Below, in pieces: positions 50,717-57,303 of a DNA stretch of 57,303 nt. The notes under the pieces were generated by a model. The model was not told the origin of the DNA. It saw only the letters and a list, made by a program, of their open reading frames with translations, and made no database searches. A program made the position numbers and the translations under genes. Numbering within the stretch: position 1 is the stretch's first letter; each line of letters begins with the position of its first letter. Source of the DNA: Blautia sp. (GTDB lineage: Bacteria; Bacillota; Clostridia; Lachnospirales; Lachnospiraceae); contig JAMPFM010000015.1 in assembly GCA_023664455.1 (NCBI GenBank), forward strand, positions 1 to 57,303. The letters are read 5' to 3'.

Positions 50717-53034
50717 GAATCCACCTCGCAGCCTGTAAAAAAGCTTTTCAGAATTTCCTGATAATCATACCCCAGACTGCCCATTTCTTTCGCACCGTTT
50801 TGCGACATGCCAACGCCATGTCCGTATCCGCCGCCAATTAAAGTATATCCTACCATATATCCGTCTTCTTTTCCAGTCTCTATTATGAAAAAGGCGCTGG
50901 GCAGAAGCGTTTTGGCCGCTGCTTCACTCTTATCCTGCCTGATAACGTTACTGTTTCCATCACAAAGGATACGACGGATATTATATTCCGAAATAACTTT
51001 TATCACCGCCTTGCTGCCTGTCAGAATCATTTCATCCGCAATGCCGCCCTCCCCTCTCTTACTGATGCTGATATCTTTCAGTTTCCCGATATTCTTAACC
51101 GGTTCTGAAACATAATAATAATTGTCCTGCTCGCCCTTACGGGTAAGCACAAGACTTGCATTTGCCTGATACCGCTCCTTCACCCTCGCAAGCAATCCAT
51201 CGGCATCCAGCCTGGGCACTTCATACCGCCATCTGTACCAGGGTTCCCCGCTCTCAAAATCAGCCTCGTCCACCTGCGTAATATACGCCGCAAAATTTTC
51301 CTCTTCCGTCATCTCTTCCGCGCCTGGCGCTTCCGCCGCCGCCTCTTTGGGCGCTAATTTTCCGGCGCGCATATAAGGAAGGGCTTCCCCGCTTTCCGAT
51401 TTCCATATCCTTGTATCCGTTCCATAGCCGCAGGAAGTCGAATAATAATAATTATCCGCTAGTTCTCCCTGATAATAAAGCATCATACCACTCGTTTCTT
51501 TTACCGCTGTGGTCGTCGCCGCGTTCTCTTTGATATTATGATAGACCTGATAAGACGTCGTATTGTCCAGATGGGCTCCAAAATCTGCCAGCCCTGCATG
51601 TAAAATATGGCGAAAGGCATACGTTCTGGCGCATACTGCCTGCGCCTTCAAAGCTTCCATCGGATAGGAAGCCGGCATCTCGCTGGGCACGACGGCATAC
51701 AAATATTCCTCTAAGGGAAGCTCATTAATCAGAACCATGCCTTTTGAGGTCTTATAAAATTCCAGCGTCCCCCGGTAAAGATTATCTTCCTTCGTATCCC
51801 CTTCAATTTCAAGCTTGACTCTATCGGTCAATGCTTTGCTCTGAAAAGAAATCCTTTCCCCTTCCCGCAGCTTATCCGCACTTACCACCGTCCTATCCCC
51901 ATCCACTGTCACAGCCGCTTCCTCGTAATAGTAATCCCCTTTCGCGCTATTTTTCAGCAGCACGCGAATCTGGTCGATTTCCCCTTCCCTGGAAATGAGA
52001 CAGGCGCAGATTTTATTGTCTTTGATAACGAAATCCGTATAATCATACCCAATCATCAAATCCGTCTTTTTCTGCGTTTCCAGAGTTCCGTACAATTTAT
52101 AGACCTCTAATGCCTTTTCCGTCTGATAGGCCCCGTAGCCTTCTATTTCCATAGAATCCTCCGAGACGCTCAGCAACTTTCCCCGGATTTTATCCTGCTT
52201 TCCCTGCACCTTTTCCAGATTTCCTTCCCGAAACGTCAAATCCGCAACCTGTTCCCGCAAGGCGGCCTTTTGTGCCTTAACCGTAAAATTTATCTGATGG
52301 TAAAAACATTCCATGACAAATAAATCCTGTTCCCCGGATACTTCCATTACCCATACGTTTTCCAGAATCGTCCTTTCATCCAGAGTCCGGATACTCGTCA
52401 GCAATTCATCCGACTTGACATATACCTCTTCCTTGGAAAAAGCAGAGTCCTGAAAAGAAGACGAACAATACAGATACTCTTTATCCTGAGTATACAATTT
52501 CTTTTCCTGTGTATCGACTTTTAAAATAAATACCGTCGTCTTCCAGATAGAAGATTCCGTATCATAATAAGCAAGCAGCGTGCGGTACGCCTGATACCAG
52601 TCTTCTTTCAGGAAAGCATGAAAATCCTCATACTTTCCCGCAAAATCCGGCATATTTTTTTCTGCTCCCCCAACCGCTTCGTAGAGCCGTTTGTATTGCC
52701 CGTAGGTTAAGTTTGTCTGCCCTGTATTCTCTTTCTGCATATGCTCTTTAAGACTTTGTCCTTCCTGCTGCGGCTGTTTGGCTTCCTCAGTTTCCGCAGT
52801 CTCTAAATCTATTTCTAAATCCAATGCCTGTTCTAAATCTAACGCCTGTAATAAAATATGTACGTCTTCCATACTGATTTTTTCGCCTTCCGGCTCCTGC
52901 AATTCCCGCCCTGTTTCCATACGATGCAGCCACAGCCAGAATAAAAATGCCATCCCGGCTAAAATGGCAAGCAACTTTATAAAATTTATCAGATTCCCAT
53001 TTTCCAAACGATGCTGACCATTTCGTCTATTCAT
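50713..53034 (-). CDS. SpoIID/LytB-domain protein with N-terminal anchor
   Basis: 773 residues. Basic N-terminus and one membrane anchor (~18-39), a long variable extracytoplasmic region, then the SpoIID catalytic domain (~435-765): LPLEEYLYAVVPSEMPASYPMEALKAQAVCARTYAF in pieces, TSYQVY, YYSTSCGYGTDTR and the terminal GGGYGHGVGMSQNGAKEMGSLGYDYQEIL. SpoIID-type enzymes are lytic transglycosylases of peptidoglycan; the PSEMP Glu is the catalytic acid. It is longer than sporulation SpoIID (~340 residues) due to the N-terminal extension, so a vegetative or engulfment role remains open. It is followed in overlap by YihY and preceded by the 6S RNA gene. Confidence 0.93.
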   Translation of the reverse strand: MNRRNGQHRLENGNLINFIKLLAILAGMAFLFWLWLHRMETGRELQEPEGEKISMEDVHILLQALDLEQALDLEIDLETAETEEAKQPQQEGQSLKEHMQKENTGQTNLTYGQYKRLYEAVGGAEKNMPDFAGKYEDFHAFLKEDWYQAYRTLLAYYDTESSIWKTTVFILKVDTQEKKLYTQDKEYLYCSSSFQDSAFSKEEVYVKSDELLTSIRTLDERTILENVWVMEVSGEQDLFVMECFYHQINFTVKAQKAALREQVADLTFREGNLEKVQGKQDKIRGKLLSVSEDSMEIEGYGAYQTEKALEVYKLYGTLETQKKTDLMIGYDYTDFVIKDNKICACLISREGEIDQIRVLLKNSAKGDYYYEEAAVTVDGDRTVVSADKLREGERISFQSKALTDRVKLEIEGDTKEDNLYRGTLEFYKTSKGMVLINELPLEEYLYAVVPSEMPASYPMEALKAQAVCARTYAFRHILHAGLADFGAHLDNTTSYQVYHNIKENAATTTAVKETSGMMLYYQGELADNYYYSTSCGYGTDTRIWKSESGEALPYMRAGKLAPKEAAAEAPGAEEMTEEENFAAYITQVDEADFESGEPWYRWRYEVPRLDADGLLARVKERYQANASLVLTRKGEQDNYYYVSEPVKNIGKLKDISISKRGEGGIADEMILTGSKAVIKVISEYNIRRILCDGNSNVIRQDKSEAAAKTLLPSAFFIIETGKEDGYMVGYTLIGGGYGHGVGMSQNGAKEMGSLGYDYQEILKSFFTGCEVDS

Positions 53035-53116
53035 CCACTTTCGCTCCCTGACCGATTCTAAACATCTATCAATACCTTATGATTCGCCGTCCACAAATAT
53101 GAAGCATAAAAATGCA

Positions 53117-53347
53117 AAGAAAAAGCAGTCATAACGACTGCCCCTTCTTTTGTAGTAATCCCCAAAATGCCGTCTCCTGTATTTTGACTCCTAGCAATAG
53201 CTAGGTGGGTAACCGCAACCATGCTTCTGCCTTCCCCTGCAAAATGTCCAAAATGAACCGGAGGCCTGACATCCACATGACGATATAGGAATCCCGTTTA
53301 AAGTAACTGTAGGTTCAAAATAACAGGAATTATCGTGCATTCCAGGT
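53117..53347 (-). ncRNA. ssrS: probable 6S RNA
   Basis: A strong promoter (TTGTAT-17-TATAAT, 53382-53354) starts an RNA near 53347 that ends in a terminator hairpin GGGGCAGTC/GACTGC with T-run (53144-53117). The transcript closes with a long 5'/3' helix: 53327-53311 (CCTGTTATTTTGAACCT) pairs with 53192-53176 (AGGAGTCAAAATACAGG) with one bulge. Inside is a large asymmetric bubble with a small 3'-side hairpin CCTAGCTATTGCTAGG and a terminal stem (CATG, ATGTC/GACAT). This rod with a central bubble is the 6S architecture that mimics an open promoter and binds sigma-A RNA polymerase. The usual rarA neighbour is absent. A 72-codon open frame here (53058-53276) is a by-product. Confidence 0.7.
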
Positions 53348-53353
53348 TAATTC

Positions 53354-53382
53354 TATTATATCCAACCGACAGGAAAAATACA
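53354..53382 (-). promoter_or_regulatory. promoter of the 6S-like RNA
   Basis: Minus strand TTGTAT (53382-53377), 17-base spacer, TATAAT (53359-53354); predicted start at about 53347. Confidence 0.75.
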
Positions 53383-53443
53383 ACTACTATTTCTGAATTT
53401 TCGGGATTTTGTCAGGGATTCCTAAATCAAAGTGCAAAGAGCA

Positions 53444-55624
53444 TCAAATAATATTTTTTTCAAAAGAAAATCTCTTTTCTATCGCCCGCAGATAGCGCTC
53501 ATGATGGCTTGCGGCCACAAGCATCGGCGCATATGCATCCCTGCCGCTGATATGAAACATATAAGGAAACTCCTTAAAATGCCTCTGGTATTCTTTGGCA
53601 AAATCATAAATTCCCTTTTGGATTTCCCGGATTTTATCCTGATTTTCCTCTGCCTTGCCAAAAGTTAGCGTAATATCACAATCTTCCAGATACTGCCATG
53701 TTTCCCCATTCCGCCTGCCTTCATAGAACCCTGCAAACTGCGGCGTCGGCGAGGATAGCAGTAGTTCCCAGAAAACATTATAATTTTTATTCGCATCATG
53801 CTTTTTAAGCAAATCCCTATTGTGCCCCTGCGAATAGAGATAAGCCGTCAGCTTTCCTTTCTGTAAGAAAATTTCGGATGCTTCCGGTTCTGCATTATGT
53901 AACGTATTGGTTCCGGCAATCATTCCATCCACCTGACAGGGCAGCTTCCAGACTTTCTCGACTAAATGCGCAAGCGCCACCGCACCACTTCCCGCCCAAC
54001 CGATATCCACTACCGCTACCCTGCCGCAATCTTTCAGAACCTTGGCATAATACTTTCTGGCCGCAGTCTTTTGGGGCGCATATATTTTCCTCACCTGCTC
54101 CCACTTTGCTTCTACAAACTGCCTGAGCAGACGTCCATTTTTATCCGTCAGTTCATCTTCCGCTCTTAAATCAAGGAAACGCTGCTTCTTTTCTTTTACC
54201 TTTTCGTTCCGGCGTCTTTCTCCTTTCTTATGTCTCTTCGATCCAACTTCTTCCCGAAGTGCCTGTTCTTCCTTTTCAGCAGCAAGCCAGATTTCCTTCC
54301 AGTCCGCCAACTGCCCAATCAGACTATCTAGTTCCATAGAATGCAGGATTTCTGCTATCGTATAATTCTGATTGATTTTATGCGCAATGAATCTTCGGAA
54401 GTAATCATGTTTATCCTCATCTGACATCAGCTTTACCGCTGCTTTCCTGGACCAATAAACATATTCCGTCGAATCTTCCGGGTAAAGGAAATCATACACC
54501 TGCTTCAAAATATCCCCGTCCCGCGACAAAAATAACACCTTATCCAATCCCTGTCGTTTATAATACTCATGGATAAAGCTGCAATACCCGACTACAAACA
54601 GACCCCCATAGATAAAACCATATTCATACTCCATCCCATAAACAGAAAGCCCATTATAAAGATGTCCGCTCACAATCGCCCGATAGGCGCTGCCTACTAT
54701 CGGCGACATATCCAATGGACGGTACAACATAATATTTTTATCAATATTCGGATATGGCAATGCATCTACACCATTTTGTCTCGCCATATCCCTATCGCTA
54801 TGAGGATTGTCCCCGACATGCACGATAGAAACTTTATCCGACCTACGCCAGTCTTTCATGACTTCCCGATATAACCCGCCATCTGACTTGCTCTTCTGAT
54901 AGATATTCGATACATAGACCTTGTCCATGCCTGTATAGCCTGCTTTTTCCAGAATCCCGGCAATACAATCCTCTGGCAGATACATATCAGACACGACAAT
55001 CAGCTTCTTATTCATAGCCAGAAGGCGATTCCACACCGCAAGCATAAACGGATTCGTATAACAAAGTTTCCGCTCGATTTCCTGCTCCTTTTCCATCCCT
55101 TCGCTGGCGGATAAACCCGTATCTTTTTCCAGATTTTTCCAGATATCTAAAAGGGTAACTTCCCGATGCCCCTTTCGCTCCTTACATTTGGCCCGTGCAT
55201 CGCTTTCCGCCCATATGCGGATATTTTTAAAATCCAGAATATCAAATTCTTCCCCTATCAGGAAAAACAAATCTGCCGGCAGGGCAAACGGACGGAAAAT
55301 TAACGTGTCGAACATATCAAAAGATATGACGTCATAGTCCTTTAACTTATCCACATAGGCATCCACCAAAAGCCCCGGATTGCTTTTCCGGTACGCCTCC
55401 GATTCGCTCATTTTTATATTTAACATCCTGTTTTCATACACATCCATTTCCGGTTTTTGCGCCAAAAAGCGGCAAAAAAAGACGTAATAGGCTAAATTTA
55501 GCCATAACAAATAACCCCATGACACAGCCTTGCGCAGACCTGTTGCACCGTCATGGAATTTATGGTATCTGTATGAAATTCCAGAATGTCTGTTTACTAG
55601 TAATTTGTAGATTTTGTGTCTCAT
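53444..55624 (-). CDS. large HAD-superfamily protein of surface-polysaccharide type
   Basis: 726 residues. HAD motif I in DVISFDMFDTLIFRP (~100; DMFD nucleophile pair), motif II VVSDMYLPE, motif IV HVGDNPHSDRDMA, so the phosphatase/transferase core (~95-310) is complete. It is followed by FLSRDGDILKQVYDFL and YWSRKAAVKLM (~375-410), a highly charged coiled region (~460-510, KRHKKGERRRNEKVKEKKQ) and a C-terminal domain with VAVVDIGWAGSGAVAL. This combination is known in capsule, teichoic or glycan clusters, but the reaction is unclear. It stands alone here, downstream of the toxin/antitoxin pair. No signal or membrane segment beyond a weak hydrophobic stretch at ~35-55. Confidence 0.85.
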   Translation of the reverse strand: MRHKIYKLLVNRHSGISYRYHKFHDGATGLRKAVSWGYLLWLNLAYYVFFCRFLAQKPEMDVYENRMLNIKMSESEAYRKSNPGLLVDAYVDKLKDYDVISFDMFDTLIFRPFALPADLFFLIGEEFDILDFKNIRIWAESDARAKCKERKGHREVTLLDIWKNLEKDTGLSASEGMEKEQEIERKLCYTNPFMLAVWNRLLAMNKKLIVVSDMYLPEDCIAGILEKAGYTGMDKVYVSNIYQKSKSDGGLYREVMKDWRRSDKVSIVHVGDNPHSDRDMARQNGVDALPYPNIDKNIMLYRPLDMSPIVGSAYRAIVSGHLYNGLSVYGMEYEYGFIYGGLFVVGYCSFIHEYYKRQGLDKVLFLSRDGDILKQVYDFLYPEDSTEYVYWSRKAAVKLMSDEDKHDYFRRFIAHKINQNYTIAEILHSMELDSLIGQLADWKEIWLAAEKEEQALREEVGSKRHKKGERRRNEKVKEKKQRFLDLRAEDELTDKNGRLLRQFVEAKWEQVRKIYAPQKTAARKYYAKVLKDCGRVAVVDIGWAGSGAVALAHLVEKVWKLPCQVDGMIAGTNTLHNAEPEASEIFLQKGKLTAYLYSQGHNRDLLKKHDANKNYNVFWELLLSSPTPQFAGFYEGRRNGETWQYLEDCDITLTFGKAEENQDKIREIQKGIYDFAKEYQRHFKEFPYMFHISGRDAYAPMLVAASHHERYLRAIEKRFSFEKNII

Positions 55625-55759
55625 ATGTAGATTGTCCTAGAAAGCATTTGGTGTAACGCTATTTGCAGGATTTCATGCTGCTCCAGTCTTCCTGTATCTT
55701 TTATATCCTTTTCAAATAAGACACGCTTTATCTCTTTGCTGATAATTCTAATTGCCTCC
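55625..55759 (-). other. gap with a possible degenerate reading frame
   Basis: After the antitoxin stop codon, GGGAGG is followed by an open frame of about 40 codons (ISKEIKRVLFEKDIKDTGRL and on) that ends at the TGA just before the HAD gene. It has only an ATT start, so I do not call it a gene; it may be a worn remnant. Confidence 0.25.
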
Positions 55760-55972
55760 CTATTCCCAATTTATAGCATCATGTGAAACAGTTGCATTTT
55801 CTGCAATATCCTTTTCCGCTTCTTCTAATACTTTTTTTTCTACCGGTGTAACCTTTGTATAATCTGGATCCCATGCAAGAACAAGTTTTTTTATAAATTC
55901 AAGTGCAAAATTCTGATCGCTTTCTGGTAATATTTCCATAAGGTTTATAGCTTCCTTTGTTGCTGCACTCAT
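55760..55972 (-). CDS. small antitoxin-like protein, partner of the RelE-type toxin
   Basis: 70 residues, acidic, helical: ATKEAINLMEILPESDQNFALEF, then WDPDYTKVTPVEKKVLEEAEKDIAENA. It follows the toxin gene by 15 bases (start behind GGAAGTG). I do not see a clear DNA-binding fold, but acidic, short and adjacent to a RelE/ParE toxin fits an antitoxin. Gene order is toxin first. AT-rich compared with the main genes. Confidence 0.75.
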   Translation of the reverse strand: MSAATKEAINLMEILPESDQNFALEFIKKLVLAWDPDYTKVTPVEKKVLEEAEKDIAENATVSHDAINWE

Positions 55973-55987
55973 AAAAACACTTCCTTT

Positions 55988-56248
55988 CTATTTATAAATA
56001 TCACCTCTTGTGTCAACATCCATAATATATAATACTTCAATTTTCCCATCATTGCCATAATTATATACTATTCTGTATTTGCCTATTCTCAGCCGTTTTC
56101 TACTGTCTGAATAGCCTTGCATAGTCTTTATATCGCCTTTAGGCGGGTTCTCTGTTAATCCTTCAATACCTGCCTTTATCTGCTGCTTTGTCGGTTTATC
56201 CAAAGATTCAATATATTTTACTGCTCTTTTGGTATATTCTATTTTCAC
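55988..56248 (-). CDS. RelE/ParE-superfamily toxin
   Basis: 86 residues. KIEYTKRAVKYIESLDKPTKQQIKAGIEGLTENPPKGDIKTMQGYSDSRKRLRIGKYRIVY (quoted here in outline only: start KIEYTKRAVKYIESL, middle NPPKGDIK, and RLRIGKYRIVYNYGNDG) is the canonical RelE pattern, with LYIMDVDTRGDIYK at the end. Such proteins cleave mRNA on the ribosome or poison gyrase. No upstream antitoxin; its partner is the next gene. Confidence 0.9.
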   Translation of the reverse strand: MKIEYTKRAVKYIESLDKPTKQQIKAGIEGLTENPPKGDIKTMQGYSDSRKRLRIGKYRIVYNYGNDGKIEVLYIMDVDTRGDIYK

Positions 56249-56347
56249 GCTGCTAACCTCTAATCTTTACAATATTATAACAGGTTGCCCTTTAAATTCA
56301 AGTAAAATCATAGATACGTCTTAAAAATACCGTCTTCCCAACATCTA

Positions 56348-57105
56348 TTATCCTTTGTCCCAAAGACTGTTCCAGCTTTCCCTAATCTTTGCTTCGTCAT
56401 AGTCCGGCGCATAGATGGCTGCCTTTTCACAAAGCTGCTGTATGATATCCTCTGGCTCCTCCAGTGCTTCCGCTATCTCGGATGCGGACTTTCCTTTTGC
56501 CAGTTTCTTGCAGACGAGAAGAAAACGTTTCAATTCAAGTCCTTTTTCCATTCCTCGCTCTATTCCTTGTTTCATTCCTTGACTTATTCCTTGTTTCATT
56601 CCTTGTTTCATTCCTTGACTTATTCCTTGCTTTCTTCCCGTTTTTATTCCTTTTTTTATTCCCTTCTCGATTCCTTCCTCATAAATGCTCATCCCCAACC
56701 CTATCATATGCTATTCCCCCTCCGCTTCTAATTCTTCTTCAAAACTGATATATCTGGAAAGTTTCTTCCTGAATCCTTTCTGGTGCGGCTGAAATATAAT
56801 TGTCAGAAAATCTAATATATTTTTTTCTTCACTCTGATAATCTTTAGCTCCCAGACGTATTATTACAAGAGTCATTAAATCGTAATTCTTTTTCTTGGGA
56901 TGGCAATTTCCTATATTTTTATCATTCACCATTTTGTAAAAAGAAATGCTCATCTGCTCCCGCTTGGGTATCCTGTCTCTGCAGATAAAGCAAGCACTTC
57001 CTTGTACCGTAAAATCTTCTTGCTCTGTTTGTCCAGTGCGTTCATTTCTTCCGTCAGTCGAAAGGCGCTGGCGGCTCCTAAGCTTCCCTGAATTGTCTTT
57101 TCCAT
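56348..57105 (-). pseudogene. decayed Rpn/PD-(D/E)XK transposase-family nuclease
   Basis: Three pieces of one gene read on the minus strand. Piece 1 (57105-56950) starts MEKTIQGSLGAASAFRLTEE and KKILRYKEVLAL, the usual N-terminus of the large Lachnospiraceae Rpn-like family, then changes frame. Piece 2 continues in another frame as CRDRIPKREQMSISFYKMVN, then PKKKNYDLMTLVIIRLG, the C-terminal half, ending at a TAG at 56708-56710. Piece 3 (56707-56348), in frame after that stop, is MIGLGMSIYEEGIEKGIKKG with (GMKQG) repeats and the helical end. The central ~100-200 residues with the nuclease core are deleted. Hence a pseudogene. Confidence 0.8.
56561..56640. repeat. 15-bp-type coding repeat (GMKQG/GISQG)
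   Basis: Repeats of GGAATGAAACAA and GGAATAAGTCAA in tandem encode the GMKQGISQG stretch. The repeat keeps the frame, and its number can change by slippage. Typical of the C-terminal linker of Rpn-family proteins. Confidence 0.7.
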
Positions 57106-57205
57106 CCTGTTCCTTGTATGATGTTTACAGAAGCAAAAACACCATAACTTCCTTTCTTTTTAATATCGTGGTTCAATACAACTCAGATACTGTGGACTTT
57201 TGATT

Positions 57206-57303
57206 CTAATCTGTAGCCTGACTACTCGACAGGAGTGTATTGCCGCTGCCTTTATCTGAATTGTTTATCTGCTGGATGAGCCGGAGCGTCTGTTCCTGAG
57301 TTC
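57206..57303 (-). CDS. 3' end of a gene cut by the window edge
   Basis: An open frame enters from the right edge and stops at TAG (57208-57206). The visible ~31 residues read TQEQTLRLIQQINNSDKGSG and a Ser/Thr-rich end (NTLLSSSQATD). The composition looks coding, but it is too short to name. Confidence 0.4.
   Translation of the reverse strand, partial: TQEQTLRLIQQINNSDKGSGNTLLSSSQATD

Noticed and set aside
53058-53276. 72-codon minus-strand open frame
   Set aside because: Coincides with the structured 6S-like RNA and has no ribosome binding site; codons follow RNA helices.
1-57303. CRISPR array, tRNA or rRNA genes, prophage
   Set aside because: No regularly spaced repeats, no cloverleaf sequences and no phage gene sets were found on either strand.

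Overview
The window is a stretch of low-to-medium GC Firmicutes chromosome, most likely from a gut Lachnospiraceae (Clostridia). I base this on the gene content: Rex, YebC, a bifunctional NAD(P)HX epimerase/dehydratase, an EF-G-like GTPase, a SpoIID-type protein, BspA-like leucine-rich surface proteins with TGD-type sorting tails, a small Cys/Asn-rich protein and a degraded Rpn-type nuclease. No rRNA, tRNA, CRISPR array, prophage or intact transposase was seen. Most genes lie on the minus strand.

Layout. 1-9.2 kb: a GT-C-like membrane protein split at a G9 tract (phase-variable or broken), a degenerate-GGDEF/intact-EAL c-di-GMP phosphodiesterase, a type B carboxylesterase, a second polytopic membrane protein, MetY and a CFI-box-like protein. 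9.2-15.5 kb: housekeeping run yebC, CorC/HlyC-type protein, mazF, alr, nnr, rex. 15.6-20.8 kb: an AT-rich isochorismatase-like gene, an ABC-F ATPase, icd and an autoregulated-looking gntR. 20.7-32 kb: a subtilisin-like protease and a surface operon of four secreted products (71, 378, 1831 and 955 residues). 32.3-33.5 kb: a Cys/Asn-rich small protein and two unrecognised genes. 33.6-41.5 kb: leuS, an EF-G-like GTPase, then tyrA-aroA on the plus strand. 41.5-43.6 kb: VanZ-like, PilZ, HigBA and a candidate Fst-like type I toxin with antisense RNA. 43.6-53 kb: queA, M18 aminopeptidase, pheT, pheS, YihY/BrkB and SpoIID-like protein. 53-57.3 kb: a probable 6S RNA, a large HAD-type protein, a RelE-type toxin/antitoxin pair and an Rpn-family pseudogene.

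The two most interesting signals are not protein families. First, four intergenic 180-240 bp palindromes (about 10.0, 16.2, 36.1 and 38.7 kb) share an asymmetric core with a GNRA-like tetraloop, while their arms and one inner helix differ between copies yet remain complementary. This is the pattern expected of an element kept for its folded form (RNA or single-stranded DNA). Second, at 43.3-43.6 kb a 32-residue hydrophobic peptide gene has the full architecture of a Fst/par type I toxin-antitoxin locus: an extended -10 promoter, a convergent promoter behind a shared terminator, and an exact 11-bp repeat that would let the antisense RNA pair with the toxin start site. Several toxin systems (MazF, HigBA, RelE-like, Fst-like) and two c-di-GMP modules (EAL, PilZ) lie in the same 57 kb.
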